Shown: positions 7,589 to 16,652, numbered from the stretch's first letter. The stretch: 34,149 nt of DNA from Xanthobacteraceae bacterium (GCA_030037065.1 JASHRW010000113.1:1-34149); one strand, 5' to 3'. Notes: generated from the letters alone by a model not told the origin. Program-made: numbers and translations.

Positions 7589-8326
7589 ATGTTTGAGCTT
7601 ACCGGAAAGACGGCGCTGATTACGGGGGCGACAGGCCCGATCGGCGGCAGCATCGCGCGAACGCTCCACGCCCAGGGTGCGACGGTCGCGATCTCGGGCA
7701 CTAGGCGCGACGTTCTCGATCGGTCCGCGACCGAACTTGGCGAGCGCGTCCACGTCCTGCCGTGTAATCTCGCCGATTCCGCCGAGACGGAAGTCCTGGT
7801 GCCGCGGGCGGAAGAGGCGATGGGCAAGCTCGACATATTAGTCGCCAATGCCGGTGTCGCACGCGACAATCTCTTGGTGCAATTGCGCGACGAAGACTGG
7901 GAGCAGGTGATCGCCGTCAACCTGTCTGCCACGTTCCGCCTGGCGCGGGCCGCCGTGCGCGGCATGATGCGCCGGCGCTTCGGCCGCATCGTCGCCATTA
8001 CCTCGGTTGTTGGTTCGACCGGAAATCCCGGTCAAGCCAACTACGTCGCCGCCAAAGCGGGCATCACAGGGATGATCAAGGCGGTCGCAGCCGAATACGC
8101 CAAGCGCGGCGTCACCGCCAATTGCGTGGCGCCCGGTTTCATCGTCACGCCGATGACGGAGAAACTTAACGACAAGCAGCGCGAAGTTATTCTGGCGAAG
8201 ATTCCGGCCAATCGCCCCGGCACTCCTGAGGAAGTCGCCGCAGCCGTCGTCTTCCTGGCCTCGGACGAAGCCGCCTACGTGACCGGGCAAACACTGCACG
8301 TCAACGGCGGAATGGCCATGATTTGA
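7589..8326 (+). CDS. fabG: 3-oxoacyl-ACP reductase FabG
   Basis: NADPH-dependent short-chain dehydrogenase that reduces 3-oxoacyl-ACP in the elongation cycle. With the ATG at 7589 it is 245 residues, the usual size; the frame extends 21 codons upstream into the end of fabD, but MFELTGKTALITG is the normal beginning and GAGGAC lies just before it. The catalytic set is Asn111, Ser139, Tyr152 and Lys156 (ANYVAAKAG), and the end VTGQTLHVNGGMAMI is typical. Odd point: the nucleotide-binding loop reads TGATGPIG (residues 12-19), so the second glycine of TGxxxGxG is Pro17. NNAG is also changed to ANAG. Fatty-acid context makes FabG much likelier than another reductase. Confidence 0.95.
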   Translation: MFELTGKTALITGATGPIGGSIARTLHAQGATVAISGTRRDVLDRSATELGERVHVLPCNLADSAETEVLVPRAEEAMGKLDILVANAGVARDNLLVQLRDEDWEQVIAVNLSATFRLARAAVRGMMRRRFGRIVAITSVVGSTGNPGQANYVAAKAGITGMIKAVAAEYAKRGVTANCVAPGFIVTPMTEKLNDKQREVILAKIPANRPGTPEEVAAAVVFLASDEAAYVTGQTLHVNGGMAMI

Positions 8327-8503
8327 AGGCCATAGGATGATGAAAGACGGCGCGCGGCTGCGCTGGCCAACGCGGGGGAAGTGTGGTAACCGAACCGCGA
8401 TCGTGCTGGGGGAACTCAGGAGAACCGGAGAGCGGGGCAACAAATATCCGCCTCTGATCGGTGTCGACCCGCGGCCGTCGCCGACGACGAGACCAGGACT
8501 CAT

Positions 8504-8509
8504 TATAAT
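8504..8509 (+). promoter_or_regulatory. Probable -10 element for acpP
   Basis: A perfect TATAAT lies 29 bases before the acpP ATG, within a 212-base gap after fabG. There is no good -35 hexamer at 16-18 bases upstream. A separate acpP promoter would fit the high demand for acyl carrier protein. Confidence 0.45.
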
Positions 8510-8538
8510 GGGTCGCGTTGAAAGATGAGGTTGGAACG

Positions 8539-8778
8539 ATGAGTGATATTGGCGAGCGGGTAAAGAAGATCGTCGTGGACAATCTGGGCGTCGATCCCGA
8601 CAAGGTGACGGAAAACGCCAGCTTCATCGAAGATCTCGGTGCCGACAGTCTCGATACAGTCGAGCTGGTGATGGCGTTCGAGGAGGAGTTCAATTGTGAA
8701 ATCCCCGACGATACCGCGGAGACCATTTTGACCGTCGGCGACGCGATAAAGTTCCTCGAAAAGAACGCCAAAAGCTGA
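8539..8778 (+). CDS. acpP: Acyl carrier protein
   Basis: Carries growing acyl chains on a phosphopantetheine arm for fatty acid and lipid A synthesis. The 79-residue acidic protein begins [18 protein letters not shown] and carries the attachment site Ser37 in [21 protein letters not shown]. The end [15 protein letters not shown] is typical. The ATG at 8539 is chosen by family alignment; a TTG at 8518 is in frame but would add seven unrelated residues. It lies between fabG (212 bases upstream) and fabF (178 bases downstream), with an apparent TATAAT promoter element upstream. Confidence 0.98.
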   Translation: MSDIGERVKKIVVDNLGVDPDKVTENASFIEDLGADSLDTVELVMAFEEEFNCEIPDDTAETILTVGDAIKFLEKNAKS

Positions 8779-8893
8779 CCACCTGCCGCCTCCTGCTTCC
8801 CATTGCATGCATAACGCCCGCGCGCGTCATCCGCGGATTCCATGTGCGCTGAATCCCGTGCGTGCCGGCGCTGTGCGAGGCGATGCGGGAACG

Positions 8894-8915
8894 ATAGACT
8901 TGGCATAGACTTGGC
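8894..8915. repeat. Perfect 11-bp tandem duplication upstream of fabF
   Basis: ATAGACTTGGC occurs twice in direct succession (8894-8904 and 8905-8915), ending 41 bases before the fabF ATG. Each copy contains a TTGGC that could serve as part of a -35 element. Confidence 0.75.
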
Positions 8916-8956
8916 CAAGGCAGCTTAGGCAATATTGCCCGCGGGGAGCGCCCATC

Positions 8957-10222
8957 ATGAGACGCGTTGTCGTCACTGGGCTTGGCATGGTGACGCCACT
9001 CGGCTGCGGCGTCGAGGCGACTTGGCAGCGCTTGCTTGCGTCCGAGAGCGGGATCAAACGCATCGACAGATTCGAGGCGTCCGATATCACGAGCCAAATC
9101 GCCGGGCAGATTCCCCGCGGTGACGGTTCCGGTGGCACCTTCAACCCCGATCAGTGGATGGAGCCGAAGGAGCAGCGCAAAGTCGACGATTTTATTCTCT
9201 ACGCCATGTGCGCGGCGAAGTTGGCGCTCGACGATGCCGGCTGGCACCCGCAACGCTACGAAGATCAAATCACCAGCGGCGTCCTCATCGGTTCCGGCAT
9301 CGGCGGCGTTGAAGGTATCGCCGAAACGGCGCTCGTGCTGCGCGACCGCGGACCGCGTCGCGTCTCGCCGTTCTTCATTCCTGGCCGCATCATCAATCTC
9401 GCCTCGGGCTATGTCTCGATCGCGCATTCGCTAAAAGGCCCCAACCATGCCGTGGTCACAGCCTGCTCGACCGGTGCTCACGCCATCGGCGACGCCGGAC
9501 GGCTCATCGCGCTGGGCGATGCCGATGTCATGGTGGCCGGTGGAACGGAATCGCCGGTCAATCGCATTTCGCTGGCCGGCTTTGCCGCCTGCCGCGCGCT
9601 CTCCACCGGATTCAATGACACGCCCGAGCGCGCATCGCGGCCCTACGATCGCGACCGCGACGGCTTCGTGCTCAGTGAGGGTTCCGGCGCGGTGGTGCTC
9701 GAAGAATACGAGCATGCCAAGCGGCGCGGCGCCCGTATCTACGCCGAACTCATCGGCTACGGTCTATCCGGCGACGCTTTCCACATCACAGCACCCGCGG
9801 AAGACGGCGACGGCGCGCTGCGTTGCATGAGGGCGGCGCTTCGCCGCGCCAGCATTGCGGCCGAGGAAATCGACTATATCAACGCTCACGGCACCTCGAC
9901 GCCGCTCGGCGACGAGATCGAGCTCAAAGCGGTCGAGGCGCTCGTCGGCAATGCCGCAGGCCGCATCGCCATGTCGTCGACGAAATCCTCTATCGGTCAT
10001 TTGCTTGGAGCGGCCGGAGCCGTCGAGGCGATCTTCTGCCTGCTAGCGATACGCGATCAAGTCGTGCCGCCGACCATCAATCTCGATAATCCCTCGGTGG
10101 CTACGTCCATCGATCTGGTGCCGCACCGGGCGCGCAAGCGGCCGGTCAGCGTCGTGCTTTCGAACTCGTTCGGATTTGGCGGCACCAATGCGAGCTTGGT
10201 GTTTCGCCGCATTGCCGGATAG
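8957..10222 (+). CDS. fabF: 3-oxoacyl-ACP synthase II FabF
   Basis: Condensing enzyme that extends acyl-ACP with malonyl-ACP; it also affects the saturated to unsaturated balance. The thiolase-fold protein has 421 residues. Its Cys-His-His triad is Cys170 (TACSTGAHAIGDA), His311 (NAHGTSTPLGD) and His348 (SSIGHLLGAAG), and the end SNSFGFGGTNASLVF is diagnostic. MRRVVVTGLGMVTPLG is the normal start; GGGGAG lies about ten bases upstream. It follows acpP by 178 bases, a gap with a small tandem duplication, and precedes mltG. Confidence 0.97.
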   Translation: MRRVVVTGLGMVTPLGCGVEATWQRLLASESGIKRIDRFEASDITSQIAGQIPRGDGSGGTFNPDQWMEPKEQRKVDDFILYAMCAAKLALDDAGWHPQRYEDQITSGVLIGSGIGGVEGIAETALVLRDRGPRRVSPFFIPGRIINLASGYVSIAHSLKGPNHAVVTACSTGAHAIGDAGRLIALGDADVMVAGGTESPVNRISLAGFAACRALSTGFNDTPERASRPYDRDRDGFVLSEGSGAVVLEEYEHAKRRGARIYAELIGYGLSGDAFHITAPAEDGDGALRCMRAALRRASIAAEEIDYINAHGTSTPLGDEIELKAVEALVGNAAGRIAMSSTKSSIGHLLGAAGAVEAIFCLLAIRDQVVPPTINLDNPSVATSIDLVPHRARKRPVSVVLSNSFGFGGTNASLVFRRIAG

Positions 10223-10393
10223 GGCCATCACCCTTTCGCCATATTTGCTCCGCACTCGCCTGCGATTCAAAAGGCGTGTGTGCCCGCGCTTGTTTCGCTG
10301 GGCAGGCGCGTCGGAATATGCGAGCATTCGCTCGCGCGGACGGGGCTCAGCCGCATTGTCGACAATGGATCGTAGCGAAGGGGTGATACGGCG

Positions 10394-12010
10394 GTGACAG
10401 ATTCCGGCACACCGCCTTCCAGCGCACCGCCCAACGGCAGCGAGCGACCTGCAACGCGCCCGCCTGCCGCGTCGCGTGCTGCCGAACAGTCCGACCAGGG
10501 TTTGTCGGCACGCGCCAGGCTGCGTAGCGCTACGCAGCAGCGACTTGCGAACGGCGCGGGTGGCAATTTGCCAGCCGGTTCAGCGCTGCGGACCGCGGCG
10601 GCAAACGGCGGATCGGCAGCTCGCACAAGCGCGTCGGCGCGACCTGCGCCGCCGCCTGCACCCGTCGCGCAGGCAAAGGCCGTCATGGCGGCAGGTGGGC
10701 CTGCTCCGCCGTTACAGGGGCGAGCGGTCAACGGAAACGGCGTCGCGCCGATGATTGCGAGCGCGAAACGCGCCGAGCCCAAACAGATTACCCCGCGCAG
10801 TCCCCGACAGGCGCTGGAGCCGGACCAGGTTGATATGCCGCCGCGCGGGGCGCGGCAAGCGTTGGAGCCGGACCGCGGGGGAATCCCACCAAGCCGCTCA
10901 ACGCGCGCGCGGCATCCCCTTGTGATTGCCGGCAACGCGGTGATCAGCCTGTTCTTGATATTGGCGATCGCGGCCGGATATGCGCTTTATCTCGGCAAGC
11001 AGCGGTTCGACGCCGCGGGTCCACTTCAGCAAGACCGTGTTGTCGACGTGCCGCGCGGCTCGGGGCTGCGCGACATCGCCGATTTGCTTACGCGCGAGGG
11101 AGTGATTGATCAGCCTTGGGTCTTCATCGGCGGAGTGCTGGTGCTCAAGGCGCGCGAGGGGCTCAAGGCAGGCGAGTACCAGTTCAAGGCGCACGCGAGC
11201 ATTAGCGACGTGGTTACCGCCATGAGCGAGGGCAAGGTGGTGATTCATCAAATCACCATCCCGGAGGGTTTAACATCCGAACAGATCGTCGCGCGGTTGA
11301 TGGATAACGACGTGCTGACCGGGAATATCGGCGACGTTCCTGCCGAGGGGAGCATGTTGCCGGATACGTACAGTTTCACGCGCGGCGAGACACGCGAGCA
11401 GTTGATCGCGCACATGCAGCACGCGCAACAGCATCTTGTGAAGGAGATTTGGGCCCGCAGGGCCCCCGATCTGCCGCTCAAAACGCCGGAGCAGCTTGTC
11501 ATCCTCGCTTCCCTGATAGAGAAGGAAACCGGAAAACCTGACGAACGCACCCGCATCGCCGCTGTGTTTGTCAACAGGCTCAAACAAAATATGCGGCTGC
11601 AGTCGGATCCGACCATCATCTACGGCCTGGTCGGTGGAAAAGGCGCGCTCGGCCGCCCGATCATGAAGAGCGAGATTGATCAGCCGACCCCGTACAACAC
11701 CTATCAGATAGATGGTCTGCCGCCGGGACCGATTACAAATCCGGGCCGTGCCTCGCTCGAAGCGGCGGCAAATCCGGCGCGCACCCGCGACCTCTATTTC
11801 GTAGCCGATGGCACCGGCGGCCACGCATTTGCGGAAACCTACGAGCAGCATCAGAAAAACGTCCTGCGACTGCGGAAGATAGAGGCGGCACAGAAGGATC
11901 AAAATCCCGCCGACGCCCAATCCGTTGCGCCGGCGCAAGCAGCGGCATCGCCGCCGGCGCATCCTTTGCCAAAGCGCAGACGCAACCGTCGTATTCACCC
12001 CACCGAGTGA
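10394..12010 (+). CDS. mltG: Endolytic murein transglycosylase MltG
   Basis: Inner-membrane lytic transglycosylase that cleaves nascent glycan strands and is thought to terminate chain growth. The start is GTG (10394). Residues 1-172 are low-complexity, rich in Ala, Pro, Arg and Gly and presumably cytoplasmic; one transmembrane segment follows at about 175-200 (PLVIAGNAVISLFLILAIAA). The YceG domain then shows the LysM-like part (LRDIADLLTREGVI), and the catalytic motif LIEKETGKPDERTRIAAVF, where Glu376 corresponds to the E. coli active-site Glu. RLQSDPTIIYG and YNTYQIDGLPPGPITNPG also fit. The tail 496-538 is Pro/Ala/Arg-rich. A 16-residue repeat lies in the N-terminal part. It follows fabF as in many proteobacteria. 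Confidence 0.94.
   Translation: MTDSGTPPSSAPPNGSERPATRPPAASRAAEQSDQGLSARARLRSATQQRLANGAGGNLPAGSALRTAAANGGSAARTSASARPAPPPAPVAQAKAVMAAGGPAPPLQGRAVNGNGVAPMIASAKRAEPKQITPRSPRQALEPDQVDMPPRGARQALEPDRGGIPPSRSTRARHPLVIAGNAVISLFLILAIAAGYALYLGKQRFDAAGPLQQDRVVDVPRGSGLRDIADLLTREGVIDQPWVFIGGVLVLKAREGLKAGEYQFKAHASISDVVTAMSEGKVVIHQITIPEGLTSEQIVARLMDNDVLTGNIGDVPAEGSMLPDTYSFTRGETREQLIAHMQHAQQHLVKEIWARRAPDLPLKTPEQLVILASLIEKETGKPDERTRIAAVFVNRLKQNMRLQSDPTIIYGLVGGKGALGRPIMKSEIDQPTPYNTYQIDGLPPGPITNPGRASLEAAANPARTRDLYFVADGTGGHAFAETYEQHQKNVLRLRKIEAAQKDQNPADAQSVAPAQAAASPPAHPLPKRRRNRRIHPTE
10805..10900 (+). repeat. 48-bp imperfect tandem duplication inside mltG
   Basis: Two successive 48-base units encode RQALEPDQVDMPPR and RQALEPDRGGIPPS (residues 138 and 154 onward), in the disordered region just before the membrane segment. 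The core RQALEPD is identical in protein, with silent differences in DNA, which suggests an old duplication. Confidence 0.7.
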
Positions 12011-12082
12011 TTGCACTTGTGACCGCAATCCGCGGTCGCTAAGTTCGGCGCGTTTTTGAACCGCTGCCGGAGGCCGGAATCC

Positions 12083-12970
12083 ATGGCGCTGTCGAGCATG
12101 ACGGGATTTGCTCGCGGCCAGGGTGTCTGCGGCTCCTACGCCTGGGCCTGGGAAATAAAATCGGTCAACGGCAAGGGTCTCGATGTGCGGCTGCGCCTGC
12201 CGCCGGGCTGGGACGCCATCGAGGCGGCGGTTCGTTCGCGCGCCGCCGAGGTGCTCACGCGCGGGTCGGTCCAGGCGGGCTTGACGATCGAGCGCACCGG
12301 GGCGTCTCCGGTCGTGCACGTCAATACGGCGGTGCTTGAAGCCGTGTTGGCGGCGGCGCGCCAGTTGTCGCGGCGGATCGAAGCCTCGCCGCCGACGCTC
12401 GATGGCCTGCTCGGCCTTAAGGGCGTTATCGACATCGCCGACGCGGCGGAGAGCGAGGACGAGCGGCATGTCGCCGAGGCCGCGGTCACGGCGGGTTTCT
12501 CCGAGGCGATTGGTGCGCTCGCCGAGATGCGTTGCCACGAGGGCGCGGCGCTTGCCCGGGTGCTGGCGGTGCGGCTCGGCGAGATCGCCGCGTTGACCGA
12601 GCGAGCCGAACTTGTTCCCGGCCGTCGGCCCGAGGCGATACGCGCCCGGCTTGCCGAGCAGGTCGCCGCGCTGTTGGCGCAGTCCGATCGCTTCGATCCC
12701 GACCGGCTGCATCAGGAAGCGATCCTGATCGCTGCCAAGGCCGATGTGCGCGAGGAACTCGACCGGCTCGCCGCGCATGTCGCGCAGGCGCAAGCTTTGA
12801 TCCAGCAGGGCGGGCCCATCGGCCGCCGGCTCGATTTTCTCGCCCAGGAATTCAACCGCGAAGCCAACACGCTTTGCGCCAAGGCCAACGATGTCGAGCT
12901 CACCAATATCGGGCTGGAGCTCAAAGCCGCCGTCGAGCAATTCCGCGAGCAAGTGCAGAACGTGGAATAG
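12083..12970 (+). CDS. yicC: YicC family endoribonuclease-like protein
   Basis: Member of the YicC family, described as an endoribonuclease that affects small RNA stability in E. coli. With the ATG at 12083 it has 295 residues, starting MALSSMTGFARGQG, the family signature. The C-terminal domain GRRLDFLAQEFNREANTLCAKANDVELTNIGLELKAAVEQFREQVQNVE is very well conserved. GGAGG nine bases upstream supports this start over one nine codons earlier. It lies 72 bases after mltG and three bases before gmk, the usual yicC-gmk pairing, so the two are surely co-transcribed. Confidence 0.94.
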   Translation: MALSSMTGFARGQGVCGSYAWAWEIKSVNGKGLDVRLRLPPGWDAIEAAVRSRAAEVLTRGSVQAGLTIERTGASPVVHVNTAVLEAVLAAARQLSRRIEASPPTLDGLLGLKGVIDIADAAESEDERHVAEAAVTAGFSEAIGALAEMRCHEGAALARVLAVRLGEIAALTERAELVPGRRPEAIRARLAEQVAALLAQSDRFDPDRLHQEAILIAAKADVREELDRLAAHVAQAQALIQQGGPIGRRLDFLAQEFNREANTLCAKANDVELTNIGLELKAAVEQFREQVQNVE

Positions 12971-12973
12971 GCG

Positions 12974-13636
12974 ATGGCACGCTCGGCGCAAAAACGAAAC
13001 AACCACAAAAAGATCGCGCGCCGCGGGCTGATGTTCGTGTTGTCCTCACCATCCGGCGCCGGCAAAACCACGCTGTCGCGGATGCTGCTTAAATCCGATC
13101 GCGATGTCGAGCTTTCGGTATCGGTCACAACCCGGCCGAAGCGGCGCGGTGAGATTGATGGGCGTGACTATCATTTCACCGATCCAGTCCGTTTTGCGGC
13201 GATGGTGAAGGCGGGCGAGCTGTTGGAATGGGCGGAGGTTTTCGATCATTCCTACGGCACTCCGCGGCGGCCGGTAGAAAAGGCCGTGACGGCCGGCCGT
13301 GACGTCTTGTTCGATATTGACTGGCAGGGTACCCAGCAGTTGCGCGAAAAAGCGCGCGACGATCTTGTCAGCGTGTTCATCTTGCCGCCCAGCGTGAAGG
13401 AACTGGAACATCGGCTGAAGAGGCGCGCTCGGGACAGCCACGATATCATCGGCGCGCGCATGGCCAAAGCCGCGGGCGAAATGAGCCACTGGCCGGAATA
13501 CGATTACGTCATCGTCAACCGCGACAAGGCGGAAGCCTTTGCCGAACTGCGTGCGATTCTCGCCGCCGAACGGCTCAAGCGCGAGCGGCAGATCGGTCTC
13601 TCAGACTTCGTACGTGCGTTGCGGGCGAAATTGTGA
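12974..13636 (+). CDS. gmk: Guanylate kinase
   Basis: Phosphorylates GMP to GDP with ATP, needed for nucleotide pools and for (p)ppGpp metabolism. The P-loop SSPSGAGKTT (Lys31) and the GMP-binding segment SVSVTTRPKRRGEIDGRDYHF are clear, followed by GTPRRPVEKAV, LFDIDWQGTQQL, and VIVNRDKAEAF near the end. At 220 residues it has normal length, with a basic N-terminal extension of about 17 residues (RSAQKRNNHKKIARRG) before the first strand. It starts three bases after yicC. It converges with the zinc alcohol dehydrogenase gene, only 10 bases separating the stop codons. Confidence 0.97.
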   Translation: MARSAQKRNNHKKIARRGLMFVLSSPSGAGKTTLSRMLLKSDRDVELSVSVTTRPKRRGEIDGRDYHFTDPVRFAAMVKAGELLEWAEVFDHSYGTPRRPVEKAVTAGRDVLFDIDWQGTQQLREKARDDLVSVFILPPSVKELEHRLKRRARDSHDIIGARMAKAAGEMSHWPEYDYVIVNRDKAEAFAELRAILAAERLKRERQIGLSDFVRALRAKL

Positions 13637-13646
13637 AGGCGGATCT

Positions 13647-14705
13647 TTAGGACGTCGCCAGCACCGTGCGTCCAACGATCCGCCCGGCGCGCAGATCGTC
13701 GAGTGCCGATTGCGCGTCCTTCAGTGGGCGCTCATGCGTTTGGATGGGCGTAATCTTGCCCGCGCGAGCGAGATTAAGGAGTTCGCCCGCCTCGGCGAGC
13801 GTGCCGGTAAGCGTGCCCTCGATGGTCATCGCCTTAATCGGAATCATCGCGGCGGCAATCGAGAAGGTGCCGCCGAGAAGCCCGGTCACTACGACCTTGC
13901 CGCCGCGCGCCAGCACGCCGGTTGCGAATTGCAATGATTTGTCGGAGCCGACGAAGTCGCAGACCGCGAGCAAGCCGCCGGTTGCGGCCATGACGGCGCG
14001 GCGTGCCTGCGGATCAGAGGGATCGTAGGCTGCGGCAGCGCCAGCCGCGAGCGCAGCCTCGCGCTTGCCTGCGTCGATGTCGGCAACGATCGGTGGCGTG
14101 CGGAATAGCGCCTGCGCGATCGCAAGTCCCATCATGCCGACGCCGCCGAGCCCGATCAGCAGTGCCGGTCCACGCTCGCCTCGATCGCCGAGGTGCTTAA
14201 GCGCCGAATAGGCGGTGAGACCCGAGCACATCAGCGGCCCGGCAAAGCCAGGCGGTAGCGGTGCATAGTCGAGCAGGTAGTGCGGATGGGGAATGAGCAC
14301 GTGGGTGGCAAAGCCGCCGTCGACCGCAATGCCGAGATGGCGGTGGGCCGAGCACAAATTTTCCTCGCCGGCGCGGCAAGCGGCGCACGTGCCGCAACCG
14401 ATCCAAGGATAGACAGCTACCCGGCGGCCGATATCGGCACTTTCGGTCTCCTCGCCCGCAGCCTCGATCACGCCGGCGATCTCGTGTCCGAGCGTAAACG
14501 GCAGGGGACGGTCCTTGGTGATATCGAGCCGCTTCTCGCTGCCGAGTTCGAAAAAGCCGTCCTGCAGATGCAGATCGGAATGGCACACGCCGCAGCGCTC
14601 GACGCGCACCAGCACTTCGGTACCGCGCGGCGTGGGCGGATCGATCACGGTCTCGCACAGCGGTTGCCCGTAGGCGAGGAGCGATTGGCGAAGCATTCTG
14701 GTCAT
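13647..14705 (-). CDS. Zinc-dependent alcohol dehydrogenase (MDR family)
   Basis: NAD(P)-dependent medium-chain dehydrogenase of 352 residues. The catalytic zinc motif CGVCHSDLH (Cys41, Asp44) and GHE (His74, Glu75) are present, with Cys near 160 (LMCSGLTAY) as further ligand. The structural zinc cysteines are 104, 107, 110 and 118 (GCGTCAACRAGEENLC). The nucleotide-binding loop is LLIGLGGVGMMGLAIAQA. The substrate is not evident; the resemblance is to the AdhP/AdhA class of primary alcohol or aldehyde dehydrogenases. It begins 19 bases after rsmA on the same strand, so it appears to be the last gene of the lptF-to-rsmA operon, an unusual companion. Its end nearly touches gmk. Confidence 0.88.
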   Translation of the reverse strand: MTRMLRQSLLAYGQPLCETVIDPPTPRGTEVLVRVERCGVCHSDLHLQDGFFELGSEKRLDITKDRPLPFTLGHEIAGVIEAAGEETESADIGRRVAVYPWIGCGTCAACRAGEENLCSAHRHLGIAVDGGFATHVLIPHPHYLLDYAPLPPGFAGPLMCSGLTAYSALKHLGDRGERGPALLIGLGGVGMMGLAIAQALFRTPPIVADIDAGKREAALAAGAAAAYDPSDPQARRAVMAATGGLLAVCDFVGSDKSLQFATGVLARGGKVVVTGLLGGTFSIAAAMIPIKAMTIEGTLTGTLAEAGELLNLARAGKITPIQTHERPLKDAQSALDDLRAGRIVGRTVLATS

Positions 14706-14724
14706 GACGGTTGCTGCCGCTCAG

Positions 14725-15615
14725 CTACTCTGGGTCTTGCGCGGCATCTTGCCTCAAAGAGCGGCGATCGGCGAGGGCACGGGCAAGCGCGACAAAGTCG
14801 CCGACCGCGAGGTCCTCGGCGCGCGCCGTGGCATCAAGGTTTGTGGTGGTAAGCAGGGCCGCGACATCGACGCCGAGTGCGCGCAGGCTTTGCCGCAGCA
14901 TTTTGCGCCGCTGGCCGAACGCCGCTCGGGTCACGCGCTCAAGCAGCGTGCGCTCGCAGAGCAGCGGCTCGGGACGCGGGACAAGGCGCACGAGCGAGGA
15001 TTTGACATTCGGCGGCGGCACGAAGGCAGAAGCGTTCACATCGAACAGGATGCGCGTCTCGCAGCGCCACTGCGCCAGAACCGACAGGCGTCCGTAGCTC
15101 TTCGAGCGAGGCTGCGCCACGATGCGTTGGGCGACCTCGCGCTGAAACATGAGGATGGCGCAGTCGTACCAGGGAGGCCATGGCTCGATGTCGAGCCAGC
15201 GCACCAACAGCGCAGTGGCGATGTTGTAAGGCAGGTTGGCGACAATGCGCACTGGACCGCGCGGCAAACGAGGCCGTGGATCGAATGCCAGTGCATCCGC
15301 TGCGACGATGTCGAGACGGCCGGGATAATGCGAAGCGACCTCTTCCACAGCCGCGATCGCGCGCTCGTCGCGCTCGACCGCAACAATCCGGGTCGCGCCG
15401 AGTGTCAGCAGCGCGCGAGTGAGGCCGCCCGGTCCGGGGCCGACCTCGAATACAGTCACGCCGTCAAGCGGTCCGGCCGCGCGTGCAATGCGGGCGGCAA
15501 GATTAAGGTCGAGGAGAAAATTCTGCCCGAGTGATTTTTTGGCGGCCAGTCCGTAGCGGCGAATGATATCGCGCAGCGGCGGCAGGCCGTCCGGCGCGGC
15601 AGCCGCTTGCGTCAC
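14725..15615 (-). CDS. rsmA: 16S rRNA dimethyladenosine transferase RsmA (KsgA)
   Basis: Dimethylates two adjacent adenosines in helix 45 of 16S rRNA late in 30S assembly, using SAM. Features: [17 protein letters not shown], the SAM site [16 protein letters not shown], Asp in AADALAFD, the catalytic NLPYN at 127-131, and [13 protein letters not shown]. The start is taken as GTG at 15615, whose last two bases and following A form the pdxA stop in a GTGA overlap; this gives 296 residues, normal for the family. The frame extends 74 codons upstream but that part is an Arg/His-rich shadow of pdxA. Translational coupling to pdxA is likely. Confidence 0.95.
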   Translation of the reverse strand: MTQAAAAPDGLPPLRDIIRRYGLAAKKSLGQNFLLDLNLAARIARAAGPLDGVTVFEVGPGPGGLTRALLTLGATRIVAVERDERAIAAVEEVASHYPGRLDIVAADALAFDPRPRLPRGPVRIVANLPYNIATALLVRWLDIEPWPPWYDCAILMFQREVAQRIVAQPRSKSYGRLSVLAQWRCETRILFDVNASAFVPPPNVKSSLVRLVPRPEPLLCERTLLERVTRAAFGQRRKMLRQSLRALGVDVAALLTTTNLDATARAEDLAVGDFVALARALADRRSLRQDAAQDPE

Positions 15616-16634
15616 GATGCAGACATCAGCGCCGGACTGTCGGCTGCGGCGAGCCGTGCCGCCAACCGCAATGCGGCGATGAGGCTTGTGGCGTCCGCGG
15701 TGCCGGTGCCGGCGATATCGAAGGCGGTGCCGTGGTCGGGCGAGGTACGCACGAAGGGCAGGCCGAGCGTGACGTTGACGGCGTGATCGAATGCCAGCGT
15801 CTTGATCGGGATCAATGCCTGGTCGTGATACATGCACAAAGCAACGTCGTAGCTGGCGCGCGCCCGTTCGTGAAAGAGCGAGTCGGCCGGTAGCGGACCG
15901 CGCGCCTCTATCCCCTCTGCGTTAAGCGCCGCCACGGCCGGCGCAACGATGGTCCTGTCTTCCGCGCCGAGCGCACCCTCTTCGCCGGCGTGCGGGTTAA
16001 GTCCGGTGATCGCGAGCCGCGGACGGGCGATGCGAAACCGCGTGCGCAGATCCCGCGCCACGATGCGTCCGGTTTCGACGATGAGCTCGGCGGAAAGCGC
16101 TGTGAATATCGCCTTCAGCGGCAAATGGATGGTCACCGGCACGACGGCGAGTTCCGGCGACCACAGCAGCATGACGGGGCGTAGCGATCTCCCGGTGGCT
16201 TCTTGCACGAGCTTGGCCAAAAACTCGGTATGGCCCGGCTCGGCGAACCCCGATTCATAGAGCACGTTTTTCGCCACAGGATTGGTCACGACCGCGGCGG
16301 CCGAACCGGCCAGCACGTCGGCGACGCCACGCCTGATCGAGGCGATGGCTGCCGGTGCGCTTGAACGATCCGGCCGGCCCGGCTCTGCAGTCACCTTGAT
16401 GTCAATATCGACGACAGGCAGCGCGCCGGGAAACACCGTCATGGCACGATCCGGCGGCGCCGTGGTGACTGGCAGGTCGAGGCCGAGTCGACGGGCGCGC
16501 CGGCCGAGGAAGGCGGCATCAGCAACCATATAGAACGGTGGAACATCGAGTTCGGCGCGTCGATGCCAGACGGCGAGCGCGAGATCGGGGCCGATCCCGG
16601 CCGGCTCGCCGAGCGTCAATGCCAACGGTTGCAC
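15612..16634 (-). CDS. pdxA: 4-hydroxythreonine-4-phosphate dehydrogenase
   Basis: NAD-dependent, metal-requiring enzyme of the DXP-dependent pyridoxal 5'-phosphate pathway; its product condenses with 1-deoxyxylulose phosphate in PdxJ. The start [35 protein letters not shown], and [13 protein letters not shown] match PdxA. The metal-binding histidines are His170, His215 and His270. [16 protein letters not shown] is the conserved C-terminal loop. It has 340 residues and begins with GTG at 16634, 18 bases after surA. Its stop overlaps the rsmA start. The order surA-pdxA-rsmA is conserved across proteobacteria. Confidence 0.96.
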   Translation of the reverse strand: MQPLALTLGEPAGIGPDLALAVWHRRAELDVPPFYMVADAAFLGRRARRLGLDLPVTTAPPDRAMTVFPGALPVVDIDIKVTAEPGRPDRSSAPAAIASIRRGVADVLAGSAAAVVTNPVAKNVLYESGFAEPGHTEFLAKLVQEATGRSLRPVMLLWSPELAVVPVTIHLPLKAIFTALSAELIVETGRIVARDLRTRFRIARPRLAITGLNPHAGEEGALGAEDRTIVAPAVAALNAEGIEARGPLPADSLFHERARASYDVALCMYHDQALIPIKTLAFDHAVNVTLGLPFVRTSPDHGTAFDIAGTGTADATSLIAALRLAARLAAADSPALMSAS

Positions 16635-16652
16635 GATGTTGCTGTTATCCGC

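Noticed and set aside
6907-7998. 363-codon open frame antisense to fabD/fabG
   Set aside because: Arg/Ala-rich shadow spanning two well-identified genes on the other strand; no motif or ribosome site.
15616-15837. N-terminal extension of rsmA by 74 codons
   Set aside because: The extension is an Arg/His-rich translation of the pdxA coding strand out of frame; the GTG at 15615 gives a normal RsmA length.
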